In this document: one piece after another, positions 54,714-64,000 of the stretch
Position numbering within the stretch: the stretch's first letter is position 1
How the letters are laid out: the number at the start of each line of letters is the position of its first letter
DNA from: Immersiella caudata
Taxonomy: Eukaryota > Ascomycota > Sordariomycetes > Sordariales > Lasiosphaeriaceae
Direction of reading: 5' to 3'
DNA: 64,000 bases
NCBI GenBank assembly: GCA_030512335.1
Contig: JAULSU010000002.1
Span: 2,480,001-2,544,000 of the forward strand
The notes under the pieces: generated by a model
Database searches by the model: none
The model's input: only the letters and a program-made list of their open reading frames with translations
Told to the model about the DNA's origin: nothing
Program-made: the position numbers and the translations under genes

Positions 54714-55504
54714 ATGGAATCCGGCGGCGCCTCCCCGTACCCATCCATCCCCGCCTCGCGCATCTCGACTCCCTCCAACCTCAGCCCCGATGCCCCCCGC
54801 CGAACCAAGATCTGCGTCTACTGCGGCGCGCATCCCGGCAGCAAACCAGAGCACCTCCAAGCGGCCCGCGCACTAGCCGAAGCAATGGCAGCCAACAACA
54901 TCTGCCTCGGTACTTCACCCCTCCCCCTCCCCATCTCCTTTCCGACATACCACTGACCCTACAAGTCTATGGCGGCGGCACAGTCGGCATCATGGGCGAA
55001 ATCGCCCGCACTCTCGTCTCGCTCTCCGGGCCGGACTCCGTCCACGGCATCATTCCCGAAGCTCTGATCCGCTACGAGCGCGGGAACTCCTCGGTAGACG
55101 AAAAAGGTCCACCCGGCCTCCCCGACGAGCAAACCTGGGGCCGCACGACAGTAGTCAAGGATATGCACACGCGCAAGGCGATGATGGCGCAAGAGGTGCT
55201 GGCAGGCGGGCCGGGAAGCGGCTTCATTGCGCTGAGCGGGGGGTACGGCACGGTGGAGGAACTGTTTGAGACAGCGACATGGAACCAGCTGGGAATTCAC
55301 TCAAGGGGAGTGTGCATTTTGAACATCAATGGGTTTTATGACGGAATTTTGGCGTGGATTCGAAAGAGCGTGGAGGAGGGGTTCATCCACGGCGGGAACG
55401 CGAACATTCTGGTGGAGGCGAAGACAGCGGAGGGGGCGATCAAGGCGCTGAGGGAGTACAAGGTTTCGGAACAGGTCATGAAGCTGTCTTGGGGATCCCA
55501 GTAG
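54714..55504 (+). CDS. LOG-type cytokinin riboside 5'-monophosphate phosphoribohydrolase
   Basis: Rossmann-fold enzyme of the LOG (lysine decarboxylase-like, misnamed) family that releases the free base from nucleoside 5'-monophosphates; plant and some fungal members make cytokinins. Exons 54714-54909 and 54966-55504 (56 bp intron) give 244 residues. The fold starts KICVYCGAHPGSKPEHLQAA and, after the join, VYGGGTVGIMGEIARTL. The substrate pocket motif reads MHTRKAMM plus SGGYGTVEELFE, the PGGxGTxxE signature with Ser in place of Pro. The first 30 residues are a Ser/Pro-rich extension. Neighbouring genes give no sign of a cytokinin cluster (no isopentenyltransferase seen nearby), so it may serve nucleotide clean-up. 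Confidence 0.92.
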
Positions 55505-55824
55505 GCTGGTGATCTAGATCGGTGAGGTTAGATTGCTGCGGGAAGGTCAAGACAAAATAGAGGCAAGCATCTATGAGCGTTGTCTTTTAGATAAATGCGT
55601 TACGGACTGCTTTGGCCGGCTCTTATCGATGGGTCTCGGTTGTCTGTCTGGGTGAAAGTGTTTGATTTTTTTTGTTGTACAGTGTGTCACGAAGCGCTCT
55701 CTCCCTGGCTTTGGCTGCCCCCGCTGGCCGGGCCGCCTGGAGGCTTGTGTGGCCTACCTGGAAAGAACTTCGAAACGTTTATGGGAGATGGAGATCTCGG
55801 AGGGGTGTCATCATCGTAGTCCCC
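55505..55824. other. Convergent 3' region
   Basis: 320 bp between the converging LOG and PRE5 stops. T-run near 55666-55673; nothing else seen. Confidence 0.45.
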
Positions 55825-56769
55825 CTATGCATCGACATCCATGCCCTCGCCACTCTCTCCTCCTGCGGCTGCTTCCTTCTCATCAGCAACGCTTTCTATC
55901 CAAGCGTTTACCTCTTGACCGTCATACACCTTGAACGGCTCCGCCTTGGCGCCCCCATCCTTCGACTTCGCGCCGGCCACAGCGACGCTGGTGTTCTCCA
56001 CCGTCAACTCCTTGTCCTGCACCAAACTCTCCTTGAGGGCCTTGAGCCCGTGCGCGATGAGCTCTTCGCGGCCGCAGCTTGCGAACTTGTCGAGGTTCTT
56101 CTCCAGATAGGTGCGAGCCATCTGGCTGCGGGCGCCGATGGCAAAGGCGACCATCTCCTCGGTCATGCCGCTAGGCTGAAACTCGAAGAGGTGGGGGCCC
56201 GACTCATCAACGCCGGCGACGAGCAAGCCGACGCCGTAGGGTCGCTTGCCGTAATGCTGCGTGTTCGTTTGCGCCTTGGAACCGATCATCTCCACCAAGC
56301 TCCGCACTGGCATGCTGCGGCCGTATGTGAGGCGGTGACCGAGAGACTGCTGCTTCATGAAGTTGGACAGGACGCGCGCGTCGGAAGTGAGGCCGGCGAT
56401 GGCGATGCCGACATGCTCGTCGATCGGAAATAGCTTCTTCTGGTACGAAGACAGCTCCTCGGCGTTGCGCTGTGAGTTAAAATGTTAGCAAGTGCAAAGT
56501 GAAATGGGGCAGCACCGTGTCCAAGCAGATGCGATGGGCGTTGGTACCTTGACTGCTACCAAGACGACATGTGTCTTGCTTGTGATTCCCACCACTACTG
56601 AACCCTGCTTGACTGCCTCGGCGGCATACTCGACTTGAAATATCCGACCTTGCGGTGAGCTACAATTGGAAGCGGTCTTAGCATGTCCTCCATGCACGCG
56701 CAAGCAGATGGCTCCGGGAGAGCTTGCTTACAATGTGACCGAATCGTTGTCGTAGTTGTTTCTGAACAT
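55825..56769 (-). CDS. PRE5: 20S proteasome alpha subunit PRE5 (alpha-6/PSMA1 type)
   Basis: Outer-ring subunit of the 20S proteasome core; structural, without a catalytic threonine. Exons 56769-56732, 56659-56548 and 56469-55825 give 264 residues. The N-terminus reads MFRNNYDNDSVTFSPQGRIF and then QVEYAAEAVKQGSVVVGI, the alpha-subunit gate signature in its PRE5/PSMA1 form. VKRNAEELSSYQKKLFPIDEH and GIAIAGLTSDARVLSNFM are conserved, as is GKRPYGVGLLVAGVDE. The C-terminal tail is acidic (GESGEGMDVDA), which varies among fungi. The first exon is 38 nt. I did not find a clear PACE-type (GGTGGCAAA) element upstream. Assignment is firm. Confidence 0.95.
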
Positions 56770-57449
56770 GGCGACGGTGCACCCTGCGGGTCAGGTTGGT
56801 TCAGTGTGAGATCAATAATGACACTGAGCGGCGAAGGAGAATTAGATCGCGGTCGTATTATCTGGGGTTGATTGTGGCGGGTTTGGCAATTCGAGGGAAG
56901 ACACTCTTTACGATGGCGGTTCGCGAGGCAGGTAGGCAGCTCGCGAGCTTCGTCAGTTGAGCCCAGCCCGTGCCATGCAGCGCAGCTCCCCAAAAAGGTA
57001 CGTACCTCTCAGCTCTTGGATGGCCCGAGCTTTTCCTCGCCAAAAAGAAACCCCGGTGTCCGCAGTCTCGCGGCTGGCAAGGCGGACCCACTCTGATCCC
57101 AGCCCTTTGCCGCATCATCCTTTAGCGCAAGGCAGGCTCCCTAGAAGCTAGACCCGGCTGACTGACGACGTCGCTGCCACGACCGGATTCACCATCCCAT
57201 CGCAACTGCCAGCAATCACAATCGTCGGCGCAACCACGCTTCGCCCACACCTCGCATCGCGCGACACCTACAACGGGCGCACCCTCAACCCCTTTTCCAT
57301 TATCCGAAAACCTATCTATCCAGCTGCCTATCTTCCGACCCCCGTTCCCCCGCATCAGCTTCGACCCTCTCCAACCAAGCGATAGCCTCACCTCCTACCC
57401 ACACACCTACGGATCGAGGGGCCGTCCCCCTCACCCGCCATCACCCAAC
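56770..57449. promoter_or_regulatory. Divergent promoter of PRE5 and VPS55
   Basis: 680 bp between divergent starts. The VPS55 side (57150-57440) is very C-rich and looks like a long leader. No recognised element. Confidence 0.35.
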
Positions 57450-57891
57450 ATGCCCCAAGCCGGCCTCAAAACCATCATCGCCCTCTCTTTCGTTCTCGCC
57501 GTAGGCTTCCTCCTTGTGATCCTCTCGTGCGCACTATGGCACGCCTACTACCCGCTCCTGGTGGTGGCCACCTACGTGATGGCGCCCGTACCGAACTGGA
57601 TATGCAGCCACTGCGCGAACCCTGACGATTTCGTCGAGAGCTCCGGGGCCGCCGTATTGGATCTGGGGCGGTTTTGCACGGGGTTTTTGGTGGTTATGGG
57701 ATTAGGTACGTTTCTCAAGGAGGAAATGATGGGAAGAGGGGTGCTAACAGGGGACAGCTCTGCCGATGATACTTGCGCACTCGGGGATTATCGAGGTGCC
57801 GGCTATGATTATGTCGGTAATCGGTGGGCTTTTGATCTATGGGACGATTATTAGCTTTGCCATGTTCTTCCAGGAAGAGCAGGAGTTTTGA
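57450..57891 (+). CDS. VPS55: Vacuolar sorting protein VPS55
   Basis: Small endosomal membrane protein (OB-RGRP/LEPROT family) that with Vps68 moves cargo from endosome to vacuole. Exons 57450-57705 and 57758-57891 (52 bp intron with a CTAAC branch site) give 129 residues. Four membrane helices: IIALSFVLAVGFLLVILSCA, HAYYPLLVVATYVMAPV, the segment around FCTGFLVVMGLALPMILAHS, and IMSVIGGLLIYGTIISFAMF. Family hallmarks are PNWICSHCANPDDFVESSG and the C-terminal FFQEEQEF. The start codon follows a C-rich leader. Length and sequence match Vps55 end to end. Confidence 0.95.
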
Positions 57892-58314
57892 AGGAAGTGG
57901 ATGAGATGATTGGGTGTCAATCGGGTCCAGCGATTGGAGAAAGGCATCGATCGGATGGGGATGTGTATGCCCAGGGCATTTCTCGGCAGCGGACTGTATA
58001 ATACCATACCTTGCTTCCAATCAGTGATCGGGGTAAGGTCGAAAAGGGCGGCTGGTGTCCCATGGATAGGGTAACCCACGGCTCAAGACATAATTCAGAT
58101 CTAGGAGTATGCATTCCAGTTGATATATGCTTCGAACTACAGTATTTATACAAAGGTCAAGCGTTGTGTCATCAAACCGCTTCCGTTGAGTCTAGCCGCC
58201 CAGAACAAAAACCCCATGCCCTCCCTTCGGCGCCAGTACGTTGAGTGCCGGATGCCTATTCTATTTTCCCTTGACCAACCACATCGTGTCCTTTTTTCTT
58301 TTTCTTTTTTTCTT
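57892..58314. other. Convergent 3' region
   Basis: About 420 bp between the converging VPS55 and PABA synthase stops. A pyrimidine tract lies at 58288-58316. No gene is seen. Confidence 0.45.
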
Positions 58315-60717
58315 CTAGCTTTCTCTAAACACCCCGAGCGGTCCCGCCAGCTTCGTAAACATCTCATCTCTCTCCCCCTCGGCCGTGCTCAAAATCGTAA
58401 CAGCCCCGCCAGCCCCGATCCTCCAAACCTCCCTCTCCGCATCCATCTCATCCTCCCACCGAAACAAACTCCTAATCGTCACGCTCCAGTCCCCCCTGCC
58501 GGTCGCACACATATACCCTACCACCCCCGAGTACAAGCTCCTCTCCTTCGCCCCTTCAATCTCCCTCAACAGCTCACAGCTCCTCTTCTTTGGCGCCCCC
58601 GTCATGCTCCCGGGGGGCAGACTCGCCGCAAGGACATCCAGCCCCGTGTATCCCTTTTCTTTGGGAATTTGCCCCTCGACGACGGTAATCATCTGAAAGA
58701 CGCTCTCGTACTCCTCCACCTTGAGCAAAGCAGGAACACTAACGTTTCCCGCTCCACAGATAGAATGGAGATCGTGCCGTACCAAGTCGACAATCATCAG
58801 GTTCTCAGCTTCCTCCTTGGGAACGTGCAGGATGCGTTCTGCGTCGGCTAGGGTGGACACCGCTGGCGACTTGCGTACGGTGCCTTTCATGGGACGCATG
58901 GAGCAGAGGCCGGAGCGGGAGTACTGGAGGAAGCGCTCGGGGGAGGCGGAGACGAGGGTTGCAGTGCCGAGGCGGAGGAACGAGGCGAAGGGGGCCGGTT
59001 GGCGCGCGCGGAGGGTGCGGTAGAGGGTCCAGGGGCAGGTTGGAGCCGGGGTGGTGATGGTGGTTTGGTCGGTTAGGCAAAGCTCGTAGGAGTCGCCGGA
59101 GGCGATGTAGGATTGGCAGAGGGTGACGTTTGATTCGTATTCGGTGGCAGACGGGGGTTGGACGATGGGGTGGATCTTGAGGGGTGGTTGTTGACATGGA
59201 CCCTTCTTAGTGGGTTGGAATGTTCTGGGGGAGAGGAGACTGGCGGTTGTTTGTTCGAGCCAGAGGTCTGCTTTGGAGTTGCGAGGGCGTAGGTGCTGGA
59301 CGTGGATGAGGCCCAGATGGTGGTCGACGACGATGCTTTTGGTGACCCAGGCCAGACAGACATCGGGACGGCGGTGAGGTCGGGGCTGTTCAACGTGGAT
59401 GTCAATATCCCTTAGCCCTTGCTCGTAGGTGATGAAACCCATGAAGCCGCCGGTGAACGGTGACCCAGACGATACCTCGAAGTGGCTGAGATGTCTTGCG
59501 TCGTGGAAACTGGCCACAAAACCCCAGATATCTCCGTGGTGGGCTAGGGGTATCGTTTGTGACATGTTCAGGGGCAATCCACCCACTTTCCCGAGCCTCA
59601 TCGTGGCGTGATCGTCCCCAGCATGATGCTCGATCCTCAGCGCTTCATCGAGACCACAGGAGATGATGCTATATCTCCCGCGAGTATCTGACATGGCCTC
59701 CTTCGCAGCACAATTCGACGACTCCAGCACCACCCTTTCTTTTCCATCCGCCTCAACTGCCTCCACCACATCCGGCACCTGCACCCCTATTGGGAGTGGC
59801 ACGGTCTCCGACTCCAAAACCGCACCCAACCCCCATTCCTCCCACCATTTCCGTCCATCACCATTCTCCTTCTCCCCTCCACCCACAGGTCTCGACAACA
59901 AACTCCCCTTCGTCGCCGCCGCCGCCAACACATCCCAGCCCCTCACCGCCACCCTCCCCCTCTCTTCATTCCACTTCCTCGCTTCCCGAAACCAGTTCAC
60001 AATCACCCTGTTCCCCTCCTCCTCCGTACACACCGACTCGGGATGATACTGTAACCCCCAAAATGGCCTTCCCTCACTTCTAACCGCCATCAACACCCTT
60101 TCCTTCCCTGTTCCCTCCTCCCTTTCCTCCTCCACCCACGCCAACGGCACTAGACCCTGGCCCATTCCCTCTCCCTCCCCTCTATTTACAGCCGCCCATT
60201 TCCTCACCTCCCACTCCTCTTCAGAAATTCCATCCTGCCCAACGTCTCCACACAAACTATGATACAACGTCGCTTTAAAACATTCTACCCCTTCAAAGAC
60301 ATCTTTGCCGGAATGCCCAATCCCCCTAACCATTCCATGCAGCCCCCTTCTCAACCTCCTCACCTTCCCTCCGCAGGCCAAGACGAGTGACTGAAACCCC
60401 AAGCAGATCCCCAGCACGGGCAGCACATCTCGCTCAGAGAGAGACCAGATATGTTTCATGAGTCCCACATCCGACTCATTCGAGGGATTGCCGGGACCCG
60501 GACCGCACACGACAGCGTCGTAGTGGGAGAGTTCATGGGTCCATCGGGAAGGGAAGGAAGGTGACGAAGGGTTGAAGAGGGGGGAGTCAATCTGCAGGAC
60601 GGAGACGTCGGCATTCAGGAGAGTGGTGAGGAGGGAGGTGATGTTGAGGGAGAATGAGTCGTGGGCGTCTAGAAAGAGGATTCGGGGGCGGCTTTCTGTT
60701 TTGGGGGTTTCTGACAT
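58315..60717 (-). CDS. ABZ1: Para-aminobenzoate synthase (aminodeoxychorismate synthase)
   Basis: Bifunctional enzyme that makes 4-amino-4-deoxychorismate from chorismate and glutamine for folate. One uninterrupted exon of 800 residues. The N-terminal class I glutamine amidotransferase (about 12-260) has ILFLDAHDSFSLNITSLL, VVCGPGPGNPSNESDVG and the nucleophile loop LGICLGFQSLVLACGG. The C-terminal chorismate-binding domain (about 330-800) has SPERFLQYSRSGLCSMRPMKG, LMIVDLVRHDLHSICG and LPPGSMTGAPKKRSCELLRE. The open frame runs upstream of the chosen ATG, but that extension is hydrophobic with stop-free A/T-rich sequence; MSETPKTESRPRILFLD is the natural start. Fungal ABZ1 proteins are about this size. 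Assignment is firm. Confidence 0.95.
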   Translation of the reverse strand: MSETPKTESRPRILFLDAHDSFSLNITSLLTTLLNADVSVLQIDSPLFNPSSPSFPSRWTHELSHYDAVVCGPGPGNPSNESDVGLMKHIWSLSERDVLPVLGICLGFQSLVLACGGKVRRLRRGLHGMVRGIGHSGKDVFEGVECFKATLYHSLCGDVGQDGISEEEWEVRKWAAVNRGEGEGMGQGLVPLAWVEEEREEGTGKERVLMAVRSEGRPFWGLQYHPESVCTEEEGNRVIVNWFREARKWNEERGRVAVRGWDVLAAAATKGSLLSRPVGGGEKENGDGRKWWEEWGLGAVLESETVPLPIGVQVPDVVEAVEADGKERVVLESSNCAAKEAMSDTRGRYSIISCGLDEALRIEHHAGDDHATMRLGKVGGLPLNMSQTIPLAHHGDIWGFVASFHDARHLSHFEVSSGSPFTGGFMGFITYEQGLRDIDIHVEQPRPHRRPDVCLAWVTKSIVVDHHLGLIHVQHLRPRNSKADLWLEQTTASLLSPRTFQPTKKGPCQQPPLKIHPIVQPPSATEYESNVTLCQSYIASGDSYELCLTDQTTITTPAPTCPWTLYRTLRARQPAPFASFLRLGTATLVSASPERFLQYSRSGLCSMRPMKGTVRKSPAVSTLADAERILHVPKEEAENLMIVDLVRHDLHSICGAGNVSVPALLKVEEYESVFQMITVVEGQIPKEKGYTGLDVLAASLPPGSMTGAPKKRSCELLREIEGAKERSLYSGVVGYMCATGRGDWSVTIRSLFRWEDEMDAEREVWRIGAGGAVTILSTAEGERDEMFTKLAGPLGVFRES

Positions 60718-61608
60718 TTTTGCTGATTTTAGGAGGTCGAGTCGACTTGGGAGGCGAGGTGAGTTTTGACCGATGAGTGAGATTCGCAACACACCCCGTT
60801 TCTGAACAAAAAAATAAAAATGTAAATAAAAAAGAATTAGAGGTAAAATAAGAACCTTGGGAGACGCCGAACAAAAGGACACAAGAAGAACAAAAAACCA
60901 AACCCCTTTAGGCAGGAAGTAAACCAAACGAAAGTGAGAATCGCCGAGGTTGTCCAATCCAATCCAACCGTCCTAAATCTTCCAAGCCCGTCCGTCCCCT
61001 CGTGAACTTCGTCGTCTCATGCGCCTTGTTGCTTTTGTGATTCGAGCGGGGATTCCGTGATGAATGAATTGAGCCATAAAGAAGCTGACTCGATGCTTGT
61101 CGGCAGCCAATGAGCGGTGGCGAACCCGAGCGCTCAAATACTTGCATGAGAGGCGAGACCCTAACCCTATCCGATAACCTGAAACTACTTTGCTGTGATG
61201 GCAAAGTTTAGATGCGTGGTTTGAGCTATGCGTGAGAAGATTCTGTAGAGGAACTATTACTCGAGGGGGGGGGGGGAGGAGGGGGGCAGCAGAAATAAAG
61301 GAGATCGTGGAAAGCTGTATCATCCGTGAGTGGCCCCCAATTTGGTGATGACCAGATGAGGACTAACAAGGGACACAAAAACACAACCCTGACTTGAGCT
61401 CTTTCACTTTTTGGACTACATTGACCAGACACTTGGTATATCAATTAATACTTCATAACTACTCACATGCCTCGCCCGAGTGAATAAGCAACCGCATCCA
61501 TGACTCAACTATTGATGCAGCGCTCGCTTTATCTCTACCACCATATGTTCAAGCTTTTCCCTTTCTCCCGTCTACACTTTTTGTCCACCTATACCCCTCG
61601 CCAGGGGT
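60718..61608. promoter_or_regulatory. PABA synthase promoter region, with TTAGGG-like motif and G tract
   Basis: About 890 bp between tandem minus-strand genes. ACCCTAACCC occurs near 61156-61166 (TTAGGG on the minus strand). A 12-G run at 61265-61276 is followed by a further G tract. An A-rich stretch at 60806-60840 lies in the 5' leader. Confidence 0.4.
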
Positions 61609-64000
61609 CTACGGATCCCCAACAACAACTCTCCTCCCCCTCCTACAATGCCAAATCCTCCTCTCCCTCTTTCCCAGCACACTATCCATCATCAATGTCT
61701 CTGTCTCGCTCCTGGGTCTCCCACCAGCACTAGCTCTACTCTTCCTCTTTTTCTCCACTTCCTCCTCGCTTGGCTCCCAAAGCCTCGTCTCCTCCACGCT
61801 GGCAATGATTTCAAACTCCCCTCTGCACAGCGCCGTCACCCCCGTGGAAACGGTCGTGCTTTGTTTCCCCGGCAGCAGTGGGAGCGCCTGCTGCAGAGTC
61901 CCATTCCATGCGAATTTCCGCGTGAAGTCGAGAGCTACATTCAGAGGGCGGTGGCAAAGCGAAGGCATGAGGCGAAGGGTGGGGTGGATGGGAGAGTCGG
62001 TGCGGTTGGTGATACGCACACGGAGTTCGTAGCATTCGTCGACGAGGATGTGGTCGGCGTCGATGTCCTTTTGGATTTGGGAGTCTTCCTCATCCGATGA
62101 ATCGGAAGCGGACGGCTCAGCGACTTGGATTTCGACGCCGATTTCATCCACCTTGATGGCCTCGATCATGCGTGAGCTGAGGCGCATGGTGCGGAGCTCG
62201 ACGGAGCCGCTGCGGCGCGCACCAGAGGTTGCGCGCCAAGTGCCCTTGAGGGAGTCGAGAATCTTTTCGCGATACCAGAAGGCCTCGCGGTTGGCGCGCT
62301 CGACCTCGGGCGAGATCTTGGTGCTTACGACGAACTGGCGCTGGCGCGAGGGGTTGAGGGCCGGGATGAAAGCATGGGGATCCTCGAGATATATCCTCTT
62401 GATTGGGAGAATTACACGGTTGGTATTCCCTGGAAGAATGTGCTCCTCGATGCGCACGCCTTCGTCCGATTCCAGTTCGACAAGCATATTACTCGGCCAA
62501 GCGTTCCGCAAATCCATGGCAAGCAGGCAATAGTCGTCCGGAGTCCGATCGGGCAGAGGTTTTCCTTCGAGCCCGGTTCGCCTCCAGAGCGGCTCAGGGA
62601 CAGCCCCGTGGAGCGGAAGCACGTCCACCCTCGAGATCTCCACGCTCGCGTTCACCGTGATTGTAAGCTGCTGCGATACCCGCCGCGTGTGGAACTTCTC
62701 CCCAACCTCATCCTGACCAACGCCAAGGTGAGCATAATCCACCTGAATTGTGCCGCTCGTCAGCCCCGGCTTCCCCAGAATCTCAAACTCGAACGTAGCC
62801 GTCTGGCCCGGCGGGATGAAGCGTTTCCCATCGCCTCGGTTCCGAAGTCTCAAGGCCTGCTTCTTCGCTAGAATCAGCTCATACTCGTACAGCTCCGCGG
62901 GCGTTGCATCCCTGTCGCTCAGCGCCTTTTGCAACGGCTCCTGCGTCGAGTCCTGGAACGAAAAGAGCAAGAAGTCCACCGACGTCGTATTCGACAGGTT
63001 CTGGAGTGTGATGGAAAATGCCTGACGCTCCCCTTCTAGGATCATAACCGAAGATTGGGGAAGCGTCGAAGACTTGACCACCACAACCGGTTGCGGCGCG
63101 ATGACAGTGAGCTCAATACTTTCCAGCTTCAGATTATGCACTGCCGCAGACACCGTCGAGGCATGCAATTCCAAGGCCCCCAGACCAATTGCCTTGATCT
63201 TTGTCTCATCCTGAGGAGCCCAGGGCTCCTGGAGCAGGGGGAACCTCCTCTCCCGACAGCCCCGGACTTTCATTATTGCCCCGGTAATTTTCAAGGGCCC
63301 CGCCGTCTTGGGCGTCCCCGATATGCGTAGCACTTGTGTTCTATACGGTCCGATGAGCGTGGCACCCACTCCCGGCTCGAACTCGGCCCCTTCCGTCTCG
63401 AGCCGAATGCTCTCCACATCGACTTCAATCTCGTATGGGTTTTGCAGAGTAATCCTGAAGCTAGCCATCTCACCAGCGATCAAGACTCGCTCGACAGCTG
63501 CTGTATCAGGCTCCTTCAGGAACGGATTATAAATAAATGGGTTGACATCCTGAGATGTCCTCGCCGTTGTAGCGTCGGATAGCGTGCTCCTGGCGTGGGG
63601 AACCGGCGTGCGCGTAGGAGGCAAAGGCTCCAGCTTAATGCCGCGAAGCAGGAACTCGTCCCAGTACTCGGCAGCCAGGTTGTCATTGCCCAGGCGCTTG
63701 GCCAGGTTGCTCGTTTTTGCTATCGTAGACACAAGCTTGACCTGCTCTTCCTTGGAAATCGCAGGGTGCGTCTCGGTTCGTCGCGGACCATGAGCGACGC
63801 CCCTCCCTGCTGTCCGGAGAAGATCGCTGGAATACTTGAGCACTCCGCCAAGGTCTGGCAATGCCTCGGAGAAATTTATGCAGGATCGAAGGATATTGAG
63901 CTTGACACTCTGCATGCCGAAGAACCTCGCTGCTGACTGCCGTTGGATCCTCTCAAGGACACCTGAATCGGAATCATCAAGTTCCTTGGACACGACATCC
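61609..64000 (-). CDS. TRS120: TRAPP II subunit TRS120 (TRAPPC9), 5' end outside the window
   Basis: Subunit of the TRAPP II complex, a guanine-nucleotide exchange factor for Ypt31/32 (and Ypt1) at the late Golgi. The frame is open from the window edge to the stop at 61609, so at least the C-terminal 797 residues are here with no intron. The left part of the protein lies beyond 64000. Recognisable blocks: MQSVKLNILRSCINFSEALP, DVNPFIYNPFLKEPDTAAVE, and the immunoglobulin-like beta-sandwich repeats beginning VLIAGEMASFRITLQNPYEI and SVMILEGERQAFSITLQNLS. The C-terminal part has LGKRERRIWHCRRGRRVVVG. Domain order matches fungal Trs120. Truncation is due to the window, not the gene. Confidence 0.93.
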   Translation of the reverse strand, partial: DVVSKELDDSDSGVLERIQRQSAARFFGMQSVKLNILRSCINFSEALPDLGGVLKYSSDLLRTAGRGVAHGPRRTETHPAISKEEQVKLVSTIAKTSNLAKRLGNDNLAAEYWDEFLLRGIKLEPLPPTRTPVPHARSTLSDATTARTSQDVNPFIYNPFLKEPDTAAVERVLIAGEMASFRITLQNPYEIEVDVESIRLETEGAEFEPGVGATLIGPYRTQVLRISGTPKTAGPLKITGAIMKVRGCRERRFPLLQEPWAPQDETKIKAIGLGALELHASTVSAAVHNLKLESIELTVIAPQPVVVVKSSTLPQSSVMILEGERQAFSITLQNLSNTTSVDFLLFSFQDSTQEPLQKALSDRDATPAELYEYELILAKKQALRLRNRGDGKRFIPPGQTATFEFEILGKPGLTSGTIQVDYAHLGVGQDEVGEKFHTRRVSQQLTITVNASVEISRVDVLPLHGAVPEPLWRRTGLEGKPLPDRTPDDYCLLAMDLRNAWPSNMLVELESDEGVRIEEHILPGNTNRVILPIKRIYLEDPHAFIPALNPSRQRQFVVSTKISPEVERANREAFWYREKILDSLKGTWRATSGARRSGSVELRTMRLSSRMIEAIKVDEIGVEIQVAEPSASDSSDEEDSQIQKDIDADHILVDECYELRVRITNRTDSPIHPTLRLMPSLCHRPLNVALDFTRKFAWNGTLQQALPLLPGKQSTTVSTGVTALCRGEFEIIASVEETRLWEPSEEEVEKKRKSRASAGGRPRSETETLMMDSVLGKRERRIWHCRRGRRVVVGDP

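Noticed and set aside
54226..54876. 216-codon Pro/Ser-rich frame overlapping the LOG start
   Set aside because: Runs out of phase through the LOG N-terminus and covers its TATA box; composition of a C-rich leader.
60718..60957. 80-residue upstream extension of PABA synthase
   Set aside because: Hydrophobic A/T-derived sequence with no homology; MSETPKTES matches the natural enzyme start.

Overview
The window looks like nuclear chromosomal DNA of a filamentous ascomycete (Pezizomycotina), probably a Sordariomycete. Genes are 1-3 kb apart on both strands without operons. Most coding regions are split by 50-90 bp introns with GTRNGY-like donors, CTAAC/CTGAC-like branch points and mostly YAG acceptors. 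Protein matches throughout are to fungal housekeeping families. Exon joins below were worked out by hand from frame, splice signals and protein-family continuity; gene coordinates run from start codon to stop codon, and exons are listed in the evidence.

Layout. 1-1698: no recognisable gene. 1.7-5.6 kb: anaphase-promoting complex subunit CDC23/APC8 (-), divergent from farnesyl diphosphate synthase ERG20 (+). 6-13.6 kb, all minus: an RA-PH adaptor, a MAT2B-like SDR protein, and a 6-phosphofructo-2-kinase whose phosphatase half has lost its catalytic histidine. 13.6-24.3 kb: a gene-poor stretch, TOM40 (+), a CYLD-like USP deubiquitinase ending in a polybasic tail and CaaX box (-), a second gene-poor stretch, an ACAD10/11-type acyl-CoA dehydrogenase (+) and SPO12 (+). 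24.7-32 kb: the GTPase RBG1/DRG1 with four tiny 5' exons (-), splicing factor CWC2 (+), urease accessory protein UreF (-) and the Cut12-type spindle pole body protein (-). 32-41.3 kb: GCN2/CPC-3 (+), CDC34-type E2 (+) and Elongator subunit ELP5 (-). 42-50 kb: a secreted aspartic protease (+), an Asx-homology protein (-), SEC22 (+) and an unrecognised two-zinc-cluster protein (-). 50-64 kb: CLPTM1 family protein (-), a lower-GC orphan gene with a possible PD-(D/E)XK-like core (-), a LOG-type phosphoribohydrolase (+), proteasome alpha subunit PRE5 (-), VPS55 (+), PABA synthase (-) and a 5'-truncated TRS120 (-) running off the right edge.

The genes do not form a metabolic cluster. Several act in shared cell processes: cell cycle and ubiquitin (CDC23, CDC34, SPO12, Cut12, PRE5, the USP), membrane traffic (SEC22, VPS55, TRS120, CLPTM1) and translation or its control (GCN2, DRG1, ELP5). 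I saw no transposon, rRNA or convincing tRNA gene. The features most worth a second look are the CaaX-bearing deubiquitinase, the orphan gene near 53 kb, the Asx-homology protein, the two-zinc-cluster gene with open frames flanking both ends, and the micro-exons of the DRG1 gene.
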